From Brumimicrobium oceani (GTDB taxonomy: Bacteria > Bacteroidota > Bacteroidia > Flavobacteriales_D > Crocinitomicaceae), in NCBI RefSeq assembly GCF_003143775.1, contig NZ_QFRJ01000001.1, forward strand, positions 186,001-250,000: a stretch of 64,000 nucleotides of DNA. The letters run 5' to 3'. Shown here one piece after another: positions 61,970 through 64,000 of the stretch. Each line of letters opens with the position of its first letter. Within the stretch, counting starts at the first letter, position 1. Position numbers and translations under genes: made by a program. Under the pieces are notes generated by a model. It ran no database searches. It saw only the letters and a list, made by a program, of their open reading frames with translations, and had not been told where the DNA came from.

Positions 61970-62620
61970 TTACAAGTGCCCTAACTTTTGAATAGTTTCA
62001 ACTGGGTTCTCAGAGCCAAATACAAAGCTTCCCGCCACGAGTGCGTCTGCTCCTGCATCTACTAATAATTTTCCAGTGTCTAAATTTACACCACCATCTA
62101 CTTCGATTAAGGTTTTGGCCTTGGTCTCTGTGATCATGGATTTTAAACTTCGTACTTTTTCAACGGACTGAGAAATGAATTTTTGCCCACCAAATCCTGG
62201 GTTAACAGACATGATTAAAACTAAATCAATATCATGAAGAATGTCTTTAAGTAAATCAACGGGGGTATGTGGATTTAAAGCAACACCTGTTTTCATTCCA
62301 GCTGATTTTATGCGTTGTAATGTTCTGTGGAGATGAGGACAGCTTTCGTAATGTACAGTTAAAATGGCTGCACCAGCATCTTTAAAGTCATCTATATAAT
62401 CATCAGGAGTGGCAATCATCAGGTGCACATCCAAGGGTTTAGTTGCGTGTTTGTGAATTGCTTTCATCACTGGCAAACCAAACGAAATATTAGGAACAAA
62501 TTGTCCATCCATAATGTCGATGTGCAACCATTCTGCGCTACTACTATTTAACATTTTTACATCACGCTCTAGGTTAGCGAAATCAGCTGATAATACGGAA
62601 GGAGAAACGATTGTGCTCAT
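61970..62620 (-). CDS. rpe: Ribulose-phosphate 3-epimerase
   Basis: 216 residues, normal length. TIM-barrel signature: SPSVLSADFANLERDV near the start, LHIDIMDGQFVPNISFG (metal His33 and Asp35 in this stretch), VHYESC with the next metal His, LIMSVNPGFGGQ, and VDGGV with the second Asp, ending ALVAGSFVFG. It interconverts ribulose-5-P and xylulose-5-P in the pentose phosphate pathway. Single gene. Confidence 0.96.
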   Translation of the reverse strand: MSTIVSPSVLSADFANLERDVKMLNSSSAEWLHIDIMDGQFVPNISFGLPVMKAIHKHATKPLDVHLMIATPDDYIDDFKDAGAAILTVHYESCPHLHRTLQRIKSAGMKTGVALNPHTPVDLLKDILHDIDLVLIMSVNPGFGGQKFISQSVEKVRSLKSMITETKAKTLIEVDGGVNLDTGKLLVDAGADALVAGSFVFGSENPVETIQKLGHL

Positions 62621-62670
62621 ATTTTTTCTTTTTGCAAAGATACTAAAAACTTATTTCTTTACAGTCGATT

Positions 62671-62811
62671 TTATCCTCTGATCAAATATGGAGTAGGGAA
62701 CTGATTCAATTTATCCGAAGCTTCTAAATCTAATGTCTCATTTCCTCTTATTTTGCTTTGATTATTACCATCTTTCATGATAGACATCAAGTTTATAGTT
62801 CCATAAGACAT
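62671..62811 (-). CDS. Possible 46-residue peptide or gene fragment
   Basis: ATG at 62811 opens a 46-codon frame (MSYGTINLMSIMKDGNN...KIRGNETLD...LIRG). Composition looks coding rather than random, yet there is no recognised family and it is close to the 33 bp array. It may be a fragment of a larger decayed gene. Confidence 0.3.
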   Translation of the reverse strand: MSYGTINLMSIMKDGNNQSKIRGNETLDLEASDKLNQFPTPYLIRG

Positions 62812-62824
62812 ATTAATTGATTAG

Positions 62825-62956
62825 ATTGCCCTTGGTTTGTTATACTATTTATCAAAAATTTCCCTTGTTCTGTTACACTGTTGTCTCAAAATTGCCCTTG
62901 GTTTATTACATTGTTTTCTGAAAATTGAGTTTGTTTTGTTACGTTTGTCAATGATA
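62825..62956. repeat. Tandem 33 bp repeat, four units
   Basis: Units start at 62825, 62858, 62891 and 62924, exactly 33 bp apart, with a consensus like ATTGCCCTTGGTTTGTTACA (first 20 bases), then a CT-rich end and AAA. The last unit is most diverged. 33 bp keeps the reading frame, and frames on both strands are partly open with 11-residue periodicity, but none has a trustworthy start. It lies just upstream of the broken ATPase gene. Confidence 0.8.
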
Positions 62957-62977
62957 ACGAATAATTTACTGTAATTC

Positions 62978-64000
62978 ATAGTACTGAAAAGAGAAAGGTT
63001 TAAGAATTTAGAAGCTTGGAAGGAGAAGAGAAACAGAAAGCCTTTAATATTGCGTGGTGCTAGACAAGTGGGGAAAACAACCCTTGTGAAAAAATTTGGA
63101 GAAACATATCAAAACTTCATCTATTTAAATCTAGAGAAATCAGAGCACGCTAACTACTTCTTGAAAACGGATAACATTAGTGAGATTATCAATACTTTAT
63201 TTCTAGCCAATGGAATTAAACTTAAGCAAAAAAATGATACCCTTTTGTTAATTGATGAAATTCATGAAGTTCCGAAAGCAATTCAGTTATTAAGGTATTT
63301 TTATGAAGAATCTCCCGATTTACATATCATAGCTGCCGGTTCATTACTTGAATTTGCTTTGGATAAGGTTGAAAGTTTCCCGGTTGGCAGGGTTGAGTTT
63401 TTATATTTAAATCCATTTAATTTCAGAGAATATCTTTTGGCTATCTCAAATAAATCAATTGTAAAAGAATTGGATACTATTCCAGTAAAATAATATGCAC
63501 ACGATATTTTGATGAAAGAATTCCATCAATATGCAATCATTGGTGGAATGCCAGAAGTCATTAAAAGCTTTATTGAATCTAATGATTTAACAATTTTACC
63601 TGAAATATATGAGAGTATTTGGGCATCTTATAAAAGTGATGTAGCAAAATACTCTAAAGGTAGCGTTTCAACGAAGGTGTTAAATCATATAATTAATACA
63701 GCGCCTTTTTATCTTGACGAAAGAATCAAATTTCAAAATTTCGGAAATTCTAACTATAAATCAAGAGAGGTTGGTGAGGCCTTTAGAGATTTGACAAGCG
63801 CAAAAGTGATACAATTAATTTACCCAACTACTTCAACAGATTTTCCTGCAATTCCAGATTTAAAGAAGTCTCCACGTTTGCAAATATTAGATACAGGCTT
63901 GGTTAATTACACATTGAAAATTGCACCCGACTTAATTCTTAACGAGGATTTAAGCGAAAGCTACAAAGGTTCTTTATTACCTCATATAATTACACAAGAG
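62978..64000 (+). pseudogene. AAA ATPase with DUF4143, interrupted by an in-frame stop, continues past the window
   Basis: The frame reads KRERFKNLEAWKEKRNRKPLILRGARQVGKTT (Walker A), LLLIDEIHEVPKAIQLLRYF (Walker B), IAAGSLLEFAL and FPVGRVEFLYLNPF. It meets TAA at 63491, then continues in the same frame with HDILMKEFHQYAIIGGMPEVIKSF and SYKSDVAKYSKGS, as in intact homologs. The stop sits between conserved segments; one base change (CAA to TAA) would explain it. There is also no ATG: the natural start region reads ATA GTA CTG. Both point to an inactivated gene. Intact members have unknown roles. Confidence 0.8.

Overview
The window is AT-rich chromosomal DNA from a member of the Bacteroidota, most likely the order Flavobacteriales (Fluviicola/Crocinitomicaceae-like; the family is an inference). 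The evidence is several proteins with type IX secretion (T9SS) C-terminal sorting domains, a PorP/SprF protein, TTG-N19-TAnnTTTG promoters, a CarB that stops before the usual regulatory domain, and many 'sigma factor plus one-TM partner' pairs. It is mostly ordinary chromosome with several accessory patches. No phage, insertion sequence or CRISPR array is visible.

Layout. 1-9.3 kb: a chalcone-isomerase-like protein (cut by the window edge), small lipoproteins, an O-methyltransferase/threonine aldolase operon behind the RNase P RNA gene, a T9SS cargo, ECF sigma factor locus 1, SixA and malate dehydrogenase. 9.5-21.8 kb: sigma locus 2, a secreted esterase, rpsO-pnp, a lone RhuM protein, PorP/SprF, an alpha/beta hydrolase, and pabB-tilS. 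21.9-25.2 kb: three tandem lipoproteins that share an N-terminal box but have different membrane domains. 25.2-33 kb: hydrolase, carB, a DUF4834 protein, two tandem tRNA-Asp genes, a roughly 850 bp gene-poor stretch, and an AGCS symporter with a large extracytoplasmic N-terminal extension. 33-41 kb: LemA/DUF2207, two uncharacterised exported proteins, a SEC-C protein and a DUF6629 protein. 41.3-43.5 kb: a split HipA toxin-antitoxin operon (HipBST-like) with two palindromic operator candidates 40 bp apart. 43.6-49.9 kb: a 2091-residue T9SS type B surface protein with twelve 81-residue HYR-like repeats and a higher-order duplication. 50.2-53.3 kb: a VWA / AAA ATPase / small-protein operon. 53.4-64 kb: an FAD oxidoreductase, a fatty-acid hydroxylase, a candidate small RNA, CtlX, a lipoprotein/barrel pair, sigma locus 3, dps with a small partner, rpe, a 33 bp tandem repeat array, and an AAA/DUF4143 ATPase gene broken by an in-frame stop.

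How genes fit together. Three ECF sigma factors each overlap a gene for a protein with a short cytoplasmic N-terminus, one membrane helix and a different extracytoplasmic module: beta-barrel-like, PKD plus gliding-type C-terminal domain, or TPR. Two of these partners share the cytoplasmic motif YDxxxWxxxNxxxN, which suggests a modular anti-sigma family that couples envelope or T9SS state to transcription. Secreted cargo and a PorP/SprF channel component lie in the same window. The most interesting unexplained items are the lipoprotein trio, the barrel-fused anti-sigma candidate, the 55.9 kb small RNA candidate, the hip operators, the AGCS fusion and the 33 bp array.
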